Assembly: GCA_003662515.1 (NCBI GenBank)
Contig: QMYF01000023.1
Location: forward strand, 1-6,989
Direction of reading: 5' to 3'
Origin: Candidatus Hecatellales archaeon
GTDB lineage: Archaea; Thermoproteota; Bathyarchaeia; Hecatellales; Hecatellaceae
Length of the DNA: 6,989 nucleotides
The notes under the pieces were generated by a model that saw nothing but the letters and a program-made list of their open reading frames with translations, did no database searches and was not told the origin of the DNA. Position 1 is the stretch's first letter. The number at the start of each line of letters is the position of its first letter. Below, one piece after another: positions 1-5,901 of the stretch. Made by a program: the position numbers and the translations under genes.

Positions 1-1057
1 CGCCGATGTCGCGCATAATGTCGAAGGGCCCCTTCTTGAATGCAAGGGCAACCACACAGCCGAGGTTTACATCGTCTATTAGCGCCATACCCTTATCCAC
101 AGCCTCGCAGGATTGGGAGAACAGGACGCCGAGAAGCCGGTCTCTAACCTTACTGGCAACCTCAGGTGAAACTTCAACCTTTCCGCCTGGCCCCACAGTC
201 TTCCACGTTTCGACGGACTGGAAGATTTTCGCAGGCCGGTAGTGTTCTCCCTCCTCCATCTGGAGGCTGTTCGCCTTAACGATTATCGGGTTCCCCTTAG
301 CAATGTTGAGGACGTAGAAGGGGCCGGCTACAACGAATTCTTGGGCTACCGTGTCGATTTCCGAAGCTGTGGCGACGCCCTCCTCTAGGAGTAGGGCGGC
401 GTCGTTGCACCAGTTATCGAACACCCTGCTCAAAACGTAGCCTATAACGTCGTCCACGAGGATGGGGGCCTTACCAAGCTGGCAGAAAAGCCAGTAAAGA
501 TAGTCTACTATCTCCCTTTCAACCTTATCCCAAACGGTTATTTCGAGTCCAGGGTTCCTCCAGGCTGGAGCGAAAAAGTGGACATTGGTCGCCCTTTCAG
601 GCTTTTTGAGAACCTGGAAAATGCGTGCCGCGGGAATGGCGCTGGTATTGGAGCCTAAAATGGTTTCTTCATCTACAATGGCTTCAACCTGCTCGAAAAC
701 CTTCTGTTTAATCTTCAAGTCTTCAGTTACAGCCTCTATTACAAGGTCGGACCCTGCGATTTTCGAGTAGTCGGTGGTGTAAGTTATGTTTGAGGAGACT
801 TTCTCAGCCTTCTCGCTGGACATCTTACCCAGCGATAAAGCCTTCTTAACGTAGGCCTCGATCCTGTTCTGGGCAGCCTTTAGGGCTTCCTCAATAATAT
901 CCACGAAGACTAGTTCCACTTCGGGCAGCGAATTTTTGAAGAAGTAGCCTATGTCCGGGCCGATTCCTCCAGCTCCAACCACGGAAACTTTTCTGGGTAG
1001 AGGTCTTGAAGGCTTGGTTATCAAGGGGTTTCGATAGCCTACGTAAAGTTGAACCAT
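1..1057 (-). CDS. 3-hydroxyacyl-CoA dehydrogenase, FadB-like (C-terminus cut by window edge)
   Basis: NAD-dependent oxidation of 3-hydroxyacyl-CoA to 3-oxoacyl-CoA in beta-oxidation or a related acyl-CoA pathway, in the cytoplasm. 352 residues are visible and the frame stays open to position 1. The N-terminal Rossmann domain carries GAGGIG (residues 28-33) and Asp53 at the end of strand 2, as expected for NAD. The family's active-site Ser (SNTS, 136-139), His160 (VHFFAP) and Glu172 twelve residues later are present. The usual Asn in the GF(I/V)xNR motif is Ser210 (GYVLSR), which is odd. Two C-terminal helical segments follow: EEGVATASEID near 225, and a second ending in a GPF motif near 343. 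Some archaeal members continue into an enoyl-CoA hydratase domain, but that would lie outside the window. The ATG start is preceded by GAGGTGA about 8 bases upstream. An in-frame GTG 12 bases earlier (1069) is less likely because it overlaps that site. The family is clear; the substrate is unknown. Confidence 0.93.
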   Translation of the reverse strand, partial: MVQLYVGYRNPLITKPSRPLPRKVSVVGAGGIGPDIGYFFKNSLPEVELVFVDIIEEALKAAQNRIEAYVKKALSLGKMSSEKAEKVSSNITYTTDYSKIAGSDLVIEAVTEDLKIKQKVFEQVEAIVDEETILGSNTSAIPAARIFQVLKKPERATNVHFFAPAWRNPGLEITVWDKVEREIVDYLYWLFCQLGKAPILVDDVIGYVLSRVFDNWCNDAALLLEEGVATASEIDTVAQEFVVAGPFYVLNIAKGNPIIVKANSLQMEEGEHYRPAKIFQSVETWKTVGPGGKVEVSPEVASKVRDRLLGVLFSQSCEAVDKGMALIDDVNLGCVVALAFKKGPFDIMRDIG

Positions 1058-1094
1058 AACATAGTTCACCTCAAACCTTCCACATTTAGCTGAC

Positions 1095-1125
1095 AATCAT
1101 TAGATGATTAAAAAGACTAATATAA
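1095..1125 (-). promoter_or_regulatory. Core promoter of the hydroxyacyl-CoA dehydrogenase with overlapping palindrome
   Basis: Read on the minus strand, two TATA-like boxes lie upstream of the ATG at 1057: TTTTTAAT (1107-1114) and TTATATTA (1118-1125). Archaeal spacing would place transcription starts near 1084 or 1096, giving leaders of about 27-40 bases that contain the GAGGTGA ribosome binding site. The perfect inverted repeat AATCAT-TAG-ATGATT (1095-1109) sits between or on the TATA box and the start site, where archaeal repressors commonly bind. The operator role is inferred from position alone. Confidence 0.5.
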
Positions 1126-1211
1126 CTCTTCGCGTAGGTTAAAATTCTCGGCGAGACATCCTTAAATAATTCCTGTTTTATCCTAGATACGAACTCTAAA
1201 GCTTACTTTCT

Positions 1212-1229
1212 GAGGCTCTGGAGAGCCTC
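1212..1229. repeat. Perfect 18-base palindrome in the divergent gap
   Basis: GAGGCTCT-GG-AGAGCCTC is a perfect 8-base inverted repeat with a 2-base centre. As RNA it would form a 7-base stem with a TGGA loop. It lies about 20-30 bases upstream of the candidate TATA boxes of the glycosyltransferase gene and about 155 bases from the start of the divergent dehydrogenase gene. No T-run follows it on the plus strand, so a terminator is unlikely. A regulator binding site for the plus-strand promoter is the more natural reading but is unproven. Confidence 0.5.
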
Positions 1230-1247
1230 TCATCCCCAGTTTACCTC

Positions 1248-1287
1248 TTTAAAGGCGAATTTAAGAAATTCCAGGCTTTAGGGGGGA
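1248..1287 (+). promoter_or_regulatory. Promoter and ribosome binding site of the glycosyltransferase gene
   Basis: Two TATA-like boxes are possible: TTTAAA (1248-1253) and AATTTAAG (1258-1265). They predict starts near 1277 and 1288. The purine run GGGGGGA (1281-1287) lies 6 bases before the GTG start and can act as a Shine-Dalgarno site only if the upstream box is used. With the downstream box the transcript would be almost leaderless. Confidence 0.4.
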
Positions 1288-1293
1288 TTAACC

Positions 1294-2457
1294 GTGAAAA
1301 TAGCTTATATTTCCACGTATCCTCCAACTCCTTGCGGTGTAGCCGAATACACGAAAAGCATAGTTGAAATGCTAAAGGGTTACTCTAACGTTGAGATAAC
1401 CATTTTAGCTGATAGGCTTACCCGGCAGGAAGCCTACGTAGACGATTTAGGCATCCGTGTTGTGCCCTGCTTCAAGCCTGGGGAAGCCGACTATGGCCAG
1501 CTTCTGGAAGCCTTGGAAAGCTATGGACCCTTCGACATCCTACATATTCAGCATGAGTTCGGCCTTTTCCCGCCTTTAAACAAGACGGTGGAAGCCTTTG
1601 GGAAGGCGAAGAAGCATTGCAGAAAGCTGGTTATAACTCTCCATACGATAGTTCATGGGGCATTGAAGAGGAAGTCTCGCCACCAGAGAAAGCTCTGCCG
1701 GCTTGCCGACGGCATCGTAGTTCACAGCGTTCTCCAAGAGTTTGAGCTTTGGAATCAGGGCGTAAACATGGCTAAGGTTTGGAGGATACCGCATGGCACA
1801 CCTGTCTCCGAGCTTTCTAAGATGAGTAAGGAGGAAGCCTTGAAGAGGCTTGGCCTTCCCGAGCTGAAAGATAAATTCATCTTCGCCAGCGTAGGCTTCC
1901 TCAGAAGGGATAAGGGTCAAGACCTGCTTTTGGAGGCATTCCGGAAGCTTAAACAGGTTAAGCCAAATGTGGTTTTAATGTTGGCCGGGCTGCCTCACAG
2001 CTTTAGCAAAAGCAACTATGCTAAAGACTTTAATGGGAACCTTGGAGACGGCGTGGTTTACTTGAAGAAGTATCTGTCAAGGGAGGAGGTTGCCCTAGCT
2101 GTCAGGGCGGCTGACGTCGTTGTTTTCCCGTATAGGGAGGCCCCCTGCAAGGTGAGTGTCAGCGGGGCTTTCAGAACGGCTCTTGGAGGCTTCAAGCCGG
2201 TAATCTGCACAAGGGTTCCAAGGCTGGTGGAATGCTCCCTCCTAGCCCCCGAGGCTACGGTTCCCCCCAACCATGTTTCCGCCCTAGCCGAAAAAATGGC
2301 TGAAGCTGTGGAGCATTACGAGGAGTTTGCTGAGGCTTGCAGGCCGCTTATGGAGCTAGCCGCGGAAACCACCTGGGACAAAATCGCCTGCAAGCATTTA
2401 GAAATGTATAAATGTTTGCTGAGGAAGATTGAGGAAGTTAGGGCTGTAGCTGGCTGA
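1294..2457 (+). CDS. GT4-type (GT-B fold) glycosyltransferase
   Basis: 387 residues, the usual length for a retaining GT4 enzyme, which moves a sugar from a nucleotide-sugar donor to an acceptor. No signal peptide or membrane segment is seen, so it acts on the cytoplasmic side. The N-terminal domain opens with MKIAYISTYPP and CGVAEYT (14-20), the position of the GG(I/V)xxY acceptor-side loop, then HIQHEFG (84-90) and LHT (116-118). The C-terminal donor domain starts with GFLRRDKGQD (201-210), which carries the Arg and Lys that hold the diphosphate, and reaches VVFPYRE (276-282). The classical EX7E is altered: the first Glu is Glu282, but the second half reads SVSGAF (287-292), as in the subfamily with a QSGSG-like loop. 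The GTG start follows GGGGGGA. The gene lies 28 bases ahead of a GH130 gene, which favours a mannosyl donor (GDP-mannose) and a mannoside product. The sugar is inferred, not read from the sequence. Confidence 0.88.
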   Translation: MKIAYISTYPPTPCGVAEYTKSIVEMLKGYSNVEITILADRLTRQEAYVDDLGIRVVPCFKPGEADYGQLLEALESYGPFDILHIQHEFGLFPPLNKTVEAFGKAKKHCRKLVITLHTIVHGALKRKSRHQRKLCRLADGIVVHSVLQEFELWNQGVNMAKVWRIPHGTPVSELSKMSKEEALKRLGLPELKDKFIFASVGFLRRDKGQDLLLEAFRKLKQVKPNVVLMLAGLPHSFSKSNYAKDFNGNLGDGVVYLKKYLSREEVALAVRAADVVVFPYREAPCKVSVSGAFRTALGGFKPVICTRVPRLVECSLLAPEATVPPNHVSALAEKMAEAVEHYEEFAEACRPLMELAAETTWDKIACKHLEMYKCLLRKIEEVRAVAG

Positions 2458-2475
2458 ACCTCCTCTTCCGAGGTG
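2458..2475 (+). promoter_or_regulatory. Small hairpin over the ribosome binding site of the GH130 gene
   Basis: Straight after the glycosyltransferase stop codon, ACCTC (2458-2462) can pair with GAGGT (2470-2474) around a 7-base loop. GAGGTG (2470-2475) is the only good Shine-Dalgarno site for the TTG start at 2486 (spacing 10). The pairing would hide it unless ribosomes finishing the upstream gene open the structure, which would couple the two genes' translation. The stem has only 5 pairs, so the effect is uncertain. Confidence 0.35.
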
Positions 2476-2485
2476 TCGCCGCCCC

Positions 2486-3445
2486 TTGGAGGTCTTCAAA
2501 AGGTTTAGTGGCAACCCTATCCTGAAGCCTCTCAGAGGGAGCCCCTGGGAAAGCCGTCGAGTTTTCAACTGTGCAGCCTTCTACGAGAGGGGCAGAATCC
2601 ATCGTGTTTACTGGGCGCAGGGGGAGGACAACATTTCAAGGCTGGGCTATGCCTCAACCAGCGATGGCTTCCATATAGAGGAGCGGCTTAAACATCCCAT
2701 CTTCCAGCCTTCCAGCTCAAGGTTTGAAATGTATGGCTGCGAGGACCCTAGGCTCACCAAGCTTAACGGCAAGCTCTACATGACCTATACGGCTTATGGA
2801 AGAACTTTGAGGTGGCGTAAAACCTCTAAGCTTAGGCTTGCCCAAATAGGGTTAACCTGGATTTCCCTGAAGGATTTCCTTGAGAAAAGGTGGAGGTGGG
2901 GTCCGCGAATCTACCCTTTACCCTACGTGGACGATAAGAACTGCGTGCTTTTCCCCGAGAAATTCGACGGGAAATATGTTATGTATCATAGGATTCCCCC
3001 GCACATTTGGATTTCCTATTCAGCCAGCCTTGAAGACTGGTCCAAAAGCTTCCACCGCATTGTTATGCAGCCCCAGGAGGAGTGGGAATGGGTTAAGATC
3101 GGCTCTGGGGCGCCTCCTATCAAGCTTGGAGAAGGATGGCTTCTCATCTACCATGGGGTGGACCGATACTTCAACTACAGGCTTGGCCTAGCCCTCATAA
3201 GCAAAGATGACCCGGAAAACATTGTGAAGCTTCGAGTTCCCGTCTTGGAGCCTAAGGAGCCCTACGAGAAGACGCGGAACGGGCAGGGGATAGTTTTCAC
3301 TTGCGGAGCTGTCCCCCTTGACGGCGAAATAATCGTTTATTATGGTGGAGCAGACAGGGTGGTGGGGGCAGCCAAAGCCGACATCTCAGAGCTTTTAAGC
3401 CTCTTCGAGAAGAAAAAACTCGTTTCACCTGCCAAACAGTTTTAA
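2486..3445 (+). CDS. GH130 family mannoside phosphorylase or mannosidase
   Basis: 319 residues, typical of single-domain GH130 five-bladed beta-propellers that phosphorolyse (some hydrolyse) beta-mannosides. Family motifs appear in order: NPIL (10-13) and WESRRVFN (21-28); SRLGYA with SDG (51-61); GCEDPRLT (84-91), whose Asp87 is the expected general acid; KNCVLFPEK (151-159); MYHR (166-169); KIGSGAPP and WLLIYHGV (204-225) with His223; RLGLAL (232-237); and YYGGAD (285-290). Basic residues such as Arg89, Arg169 and His223 suit a phosphate site, so phosphorylase is preferred over hydrolase. The usual 'YRA' near residue 42 is YWA, so an Arg common in the family is replaced by Trp. No signal peptide is present, so the enzyme is cytoplasmic. 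The start is TTG with GAGGTG 10 bases upstream; the protein begins right at the family's N-terminal motif. It is probably co-transcribed with the glycosyltransferase, which suggests recycling or remodelling of the glycan that enzyme makes. Confidence 0.9.
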   Translation: MEVFKRFSGNPILKPLRGSPWESRRVFNCAAFYERGRIHRVYWAQGEDNISRLGYASTSDGFHIEERLKHPIFQPSSSRFEMYGCEDPRLTKLNGKLYMTYTAYGRTLRWRKTSKLRLAQIGLTWISLKDFLEKRWRWGPRIYPLPYVDDKNCVLFPEKFDGKYVMYHRIPPHIWISYSASLEDWSKSFHRIVMQPQEEWEWVKIGSGAPPIKLGEGWLLIYHGVDRYFNYRLGLALISKDDPENIVKLRVPVLEPKEPYEKTRNGQGIVFTCGAVPLDGEIIVYYGGADRVVGAAKADISELLSLFEKKKLVSPAKQF

Positions 3446-3474
3446 TTTGCCTTTCCAAACAGTTCAAAGGAAAA

Positions 3475-3511
3475 GTAAATATCTCATTAAGGGTTTCCTG
3501 AGACCCTGGGG
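3475..3511 (+). promoter_or_regulatory. Candidate promoter and weak ribosome binding site for the CcdA gene
   Basis: The 75-base gap after the GH130 gene holds a TATA-like TAAATAT (3476-3482), predicting a start near 3505 and a leader of about 16 bases. GGGG (3508-3511) is the only purine-rich site before the TTG start at 3521 and is weak. GGGTTT/AGACCC (3491-3506) can form a 6-pair stem including one G-T pair. The 10-base sequence CCAAACAGTT occurs twice, at 3432-3441 and 3455-3464, across the end of the GH130 gene. Confidence 0.35.
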
Positions 3512-3520
3512 CAGAGATTA

Positions 3521-4171
3521 TTGGAAGCCTTAAATTTTTTCCTCCCTTTCGCGGTGGGAGTTTTCTCCTTCTTTTCTCCCTGCGCTTTCCCTCTGGTTCC
3601 AGGCTACCTTGGATACCTGATGGGCGGCAGAGGAGAAGCCAGCTTAACCCGTTCAGCCGCCATAGGGCTGGCGTGTCTAACAGGCATCCTCATCTCCACA
3701 GCCACCCTAGGCGTGGTTGCTTCAGCCCTGAGAGGCCTTTTTGCCGAGGCTTTACCTTGGATAAAAACTGGTTCAGCCATAGCCATCCTAATTCTCGGAG
3801 CCGTCTATTTGGCTCCCTTAAAGCTCAGCCTTCCAGTCCTGTTTAAGCGTCCGATGGGAGGCCGAGGCTTGCTGGGGGCTTTAGGCTACGGCCTTTTCTT
3901 CGGCCCCGTGGTTTTCTCCTGTTCTTTCCCTCTGGTAGCCTCCATTTTCCTGTATTCCTTAACTTTGCTTGACGCTTTAGCTAGCTTTCTATCTTTTCTC
4001 GCCTACGGTTTAGGTTTGGGTTTGCCTTTAGTGGTCCTATCGGCAGCCACCAGCAAGCTTAGAAGCCTCTTCGTAAGGAAGGCGGGGGAACACTACTGGT
4101 GGATTAGGCTTGGAGGAGGAGTTCTCCTGCTGGCTGCAGGAATCTTCATCCTCCTTGAAGCCTGGACTTAA
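3521..4171 (+). CDS. ccdA: CcdA/DsbD-beta type membrane thiol-disulfide carrier
   Basis: 216 residues and about six hydrophobic membrane segments, the size of stand-alone CcdA. These proteins move electrons from cytoplasmic thioredoxin across the membrane to extracytoplasmic thiol proteins. The first segment holds FSPCAFPLVPGYLG (18-31), the family's SPC motif, with reactive Cys21. The pseudo-repeated second half holds FGPVVFSCSFPLV (127-139) with Cys134, the expected partner; the commoner TPC context is replaced here by FSC. A third Cys52 lies in segment 2 and is not part of the conserved pair. TTG at 3521 is the only usable start, because an in-frame stop lies at 3488 and the first segment begins within five residues. 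The stop codon interlocks with that of the convergent thioredoxin gene, which is very probably its redox partner. Confidence 0.9.
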   Translation: MEALNFFLPFAVGVFSFFSPCAFPLVPGYLGYLMGGRGEASLTRSAAIGLACLTGILISTATLGVVASALRGLFAEALPWIKTGSAIAILILGAVYLAPLKLSLPVLFKRPMGGRGLLGALGYGLFFGPVVFSCSFPLVASIFLYSLTLLDALASFLSFLAYGLGLGLPLVVLSAATSKLRSLFVRKAGEHYWWIRLGGGVLLLAAGIFILLEAWT

Positions 4172-4635
4172 ACTTTCAGGTTTCTCAGCTTCAAAAGCAG
4201 CTCTTCCGGCGGAATATACCCCTCAATTTTCTCTATAGGGCTTCCATCGGGTTTGAGAAGGAAAATTGTGGGCAAGCCTATTACCCCGAAATTGCGAGCC
4301 AGATTTTTACCTTCAGCCGTGTCCACGCAAACCCGAATACAAACAAAATTCTCGTTGAGAATTTCCACTAGTTCACCGTTTTTGTATATATCCTCTTCGA
4401 GGACATAACACCAGTGGCATCCCTCCGAGTAGAAAAGGAGAAAAACAGGTTTTCCTTGAGCTTCAGCCTTAGCTAAGCCTTCCTTCAGGTTTTCAGTCCA
4501 GAGGATAGGGGTTTCAGCTTGTTTTGAAGGTCCATGGTAGGCTTGGGGTGTGAAGACTGTGAAAGCTAAGGCTACTATGATTCCTATAAGAATTACAATG
4601 AAGGCTATTGCTGTTTTCCTCATGTTTAACTTCAT
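4168..4635 (-). CDS. Membrane-anchored thioredoxin-fold protein (CHWC), partner of CcdA
   Basis: 155 residues. A positively charged start (MKLNMRK) and one hydrophobic helix (about 8-29) form a signal anchor, placing the rest outside the cytoplasmic membrane. The thioredoxin domain (about 45-155) has the redox motif GCHWC with Cys73 and Cys76, and the cis-proline loop GLPT with Pro122. The region around CHWC resembles the Thioredoxin_7/DUF255-like group and the C-terminal domain of DsbD more than classical WCGPC thioredoxins. Two extra cysteines (Cys99, Cys103) lie on the strand after the active-site helix and could form a second disulfide. With CcdA coded opposite, it likely receives electrons and reduces extracytoplasmic disulfides. 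No Shine-Dalgarno site precedes ATG 4635 or the in-frame ATG 4623. A TATA-like box centred near 4661 would make a leaderless message starting at 4635, so that start is chosen. Confidence 0.87.
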   Translation of the reverse strand: MKLNMRKTAIAFIVILIGIIVALAFTVFTPQAYHGPSKQAETPILWTENLKEGLAKAEAQGKPVFLLFYSEGCHWCYVLEEDIYKNGELVEILNENFVCIRVCVDTAEGKNLARNFGVIGLPTIFLLKPDGSPIEKIEGYIPPEELLLKLRNLKV

Positions 4636-4651
4636 TTTTGTGTGGAAACTT

Positions 4652-4697
4652 TAGGCTATTAAAGCCTATGGCTTGACTTTTGAGAAGCCTTATATTT
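4652..4697. promoter_or_regulatory. Compact divergent promoter region (thioredoxin / enamidase) with palindrome
   Basis: Fewer than 100 bases separate the two divergent genes. On the plus strand CTTATATT (4689-4696) is a TATA-like box predicting a start near 4719-4720. On the minus strand CTTTAATA (centre about 4661) predicts a start at 4635, the thioredoxin ATG itself; the same 4689-4698 box read backwards (GGAAATATAAGG) is an alternative minus-strand promoter. The perfect inverted repeat TAGGCT-ATTAA-AGCCTA (4652-4668) covers the first minus-strand box, so it could be an operator, or a leader hairpin if the distal box is used. Confidence 0.45.
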
Positions 4698-4731
4698 CCG
4701 GGCGTGCGAAACCTTTCCTTTGGTGGTGGAC

Positions 4732-5895
4732 ATGGTTTCCATAGCTTTAACCAATATTGGAAAAATTGTCACCGGAGACATTGAGAACCCTCTGGCTGAG
4801 GGAGACACCATCATCGTGGAGGATGGAAAGATTAGGGAGGTTGGCAGAGGCTTAAACGTAGAAGGATGCGACCAGGTTTACGACTGTTCAGGGATGACTG
4901 TAACCCCGGGACTCATAGACTCCCACGCCCACATTGCTATTGGAGATTTCACTCCACGTCAGTTGACTATAAACTTTATTGAAAGCGAGATGCACGGCGG
5001 AGTAACCTCCATGATCTCAGCCGGCGAGGTGCATGTTCCAGGTAGGCCTCGAGACGCTGCCGGAGTTAAAGCTTTAGCCATCCTTAACGCGAAGGCCTTT
5101 CAACGTTTCAGGCCTGGAGGCGTAAAAGTGCTTGGGGGAGCCCTCATCTTAGAGCCGGGGCTTACCGAGAAAGATTTCGAGGAGATGGCTAGGGAAGGTG
5201 TAAGGCTCATCGGGGAGATCGGTTTAGGTAAAGTTTTTAAGCCTGAGCATGGAGCCGCCGAAATGGTTCGATGGGCGAGAAAGTATGGTATAAAGTCGAT
5301 GATGCATACGGGTGGAACCTCGCTGGCGGATGTTCCCGTCATAACGGCGGAGGATGTTTTAGCAGTTAACCCGGACGTGGCTTCCCACGTGAACGGCGGG
5401 CCGACGGCTCCTCCCCTCTCCGACGCTGAGAAAATAATTAGGGAGGGAAGCATGGCTGTGGAAATCGTTCAGTGTGGAAATCCGAAGGCGGCTGTGGAAG
5501 TGTTAAGGATGGCTCGGGAAAACAATGCTTTACATCGGGTAATTATGGGAAATGATGCTCCCTCAGGGACGGGAGTCATCCCGCTGGGCATTCTCAGAAA
5601 CATTTGCCTGGCAGCCTCCCTAGCCGGAATCCCTGCGGAAACCGCCTTTGCCATGGCTACAGGCAACACCGCCCGCGTCTACGAGCTTCCAAGAGGGATG
5701 GTTAAGCCTGGCCTTGAAGCCGACCTGCTGGTTATGGACGCCCCTATAGGTTCGGTGGGCGGCGACGCTTTGAAGGCTGTGGAGGCTGGAGACATTCCGG
5801 GGATAGCCCTAATAATGATCGACGGGGAAGTTAAAACTTTGAGGAGTAGAAATACTCCTCCCGCCAGCCGGAAGGTGAAGCAGGTTAAAGGGTGA
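4732..5895 (+). CDS. ena: Enamidase-like amidohydrolase (cyclic enamide ring opening)
   Basis: 387 residues, almost exactly the length of Eubacterium barkeri enamidase, which opens 6-oxo-1,4,5,6-tetrahydronicotinate to 2-formylglutarate and ammonia in nicotinate fermentation. From memory of that protein the likeness runs end to end: NIGKIVTGDI near the N-terminus, DSHAHI, GGVTSMISAG, HTGGTS (192-197), HVNGGPT (219-225), EIVQCGNPK, GNDAPSGTG (273-281), PLGILRN and the unusual tail SRNTPP (372-377). Metal ligands of the binuclear amidohydrolase site are visible: His65 and His67 (HAH), Glu162 (GEIGLG), His192, His219 and Asp275. It is cytoplasmic. ATG 4732 gives the best family N-terminus; TTG 4720 (four residues longer) is possible because the TATA box at 4689-4696 would start a leaderless message there. 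It is followed by a DUF1185 gene after 6 bases, clearly an operon. The exact substrate (nicotinate-derived or another lactam/enamide) is inferred. Confidence 0.88.
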   Translation: MVSIALTNIGKIVTGDIENPLAEGDTIIVEDGKIREVGRGLNVEGCDQVYDCSGMTVTPGLIDSHAHIAIGDFTPRQLTINFIESEMHGGVTSMISAGEVHVPGRPRDAAGVKALAILNAKAFQRFRPGGVKVLGGALILEPGLTEKDFEEMAREGVRLIGEIGLGKVFKPEHGAAEMVRWARKYGIKSMMHTGGTSLADVPVITAEDVLAVNPDVASHVNGGPTAPPLSDAEKIIREGSMAVEIVQCGNPKAAVEVLRMARENNALHRVIMGNDAPSGTGVIPLGILRNICLAASLAGIPAETAFAMATGNTARVYELPRGMVKPGLEADLLVMDAPIGSVGGDALKAVEAGDIPGIALIMIDGEVKTLRSRNTPPASRKVKQVKG

Positions 5896-5901
5896 AAGGG
5901 T

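Noticed and set aside
6..242. Open frame of 78 codons on the plus strand at the left edge
   Set aside because: It lies antisense within the hydroxyacyl-CoA dehydrogenase gene, has no ribosome binding site and resembles no known protein.
585..770. Open frame of 61 codons on the plus strand
   Set aside because: Antisense to the conserved Rossmann-domain coding of the dehydrogenase; composition typical of a shadow frame.
1101..1216. Possible C/D-box small RNA (AGATGATT near 1103 and CTGA near 1210)
   Set aside because: The boxes are too far apart for an archaeal C/D RNA, the C box is imperfect and no D'/C' pair lies between.
1212..1229. The GAGGCTCT palindrome as a transcription terminator
   Set aside because: No T-run follows on the plus strand, and both flanking genes start from this gap, so nothing ends here.
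1576..1920. Minus-strand open frame of 114 codons inside the glycosyltransferase gene
   Set aside because: The plus strand encodes conserved GT-B motifs throughout; the antisense product has no recognisable domain.
2880..3191. Plus-strand open frame of 103 codons inside the GH130 gene
   Set aside because: Frame-shifted copy of a region that encodes conserved GH130 motifs without interruption.
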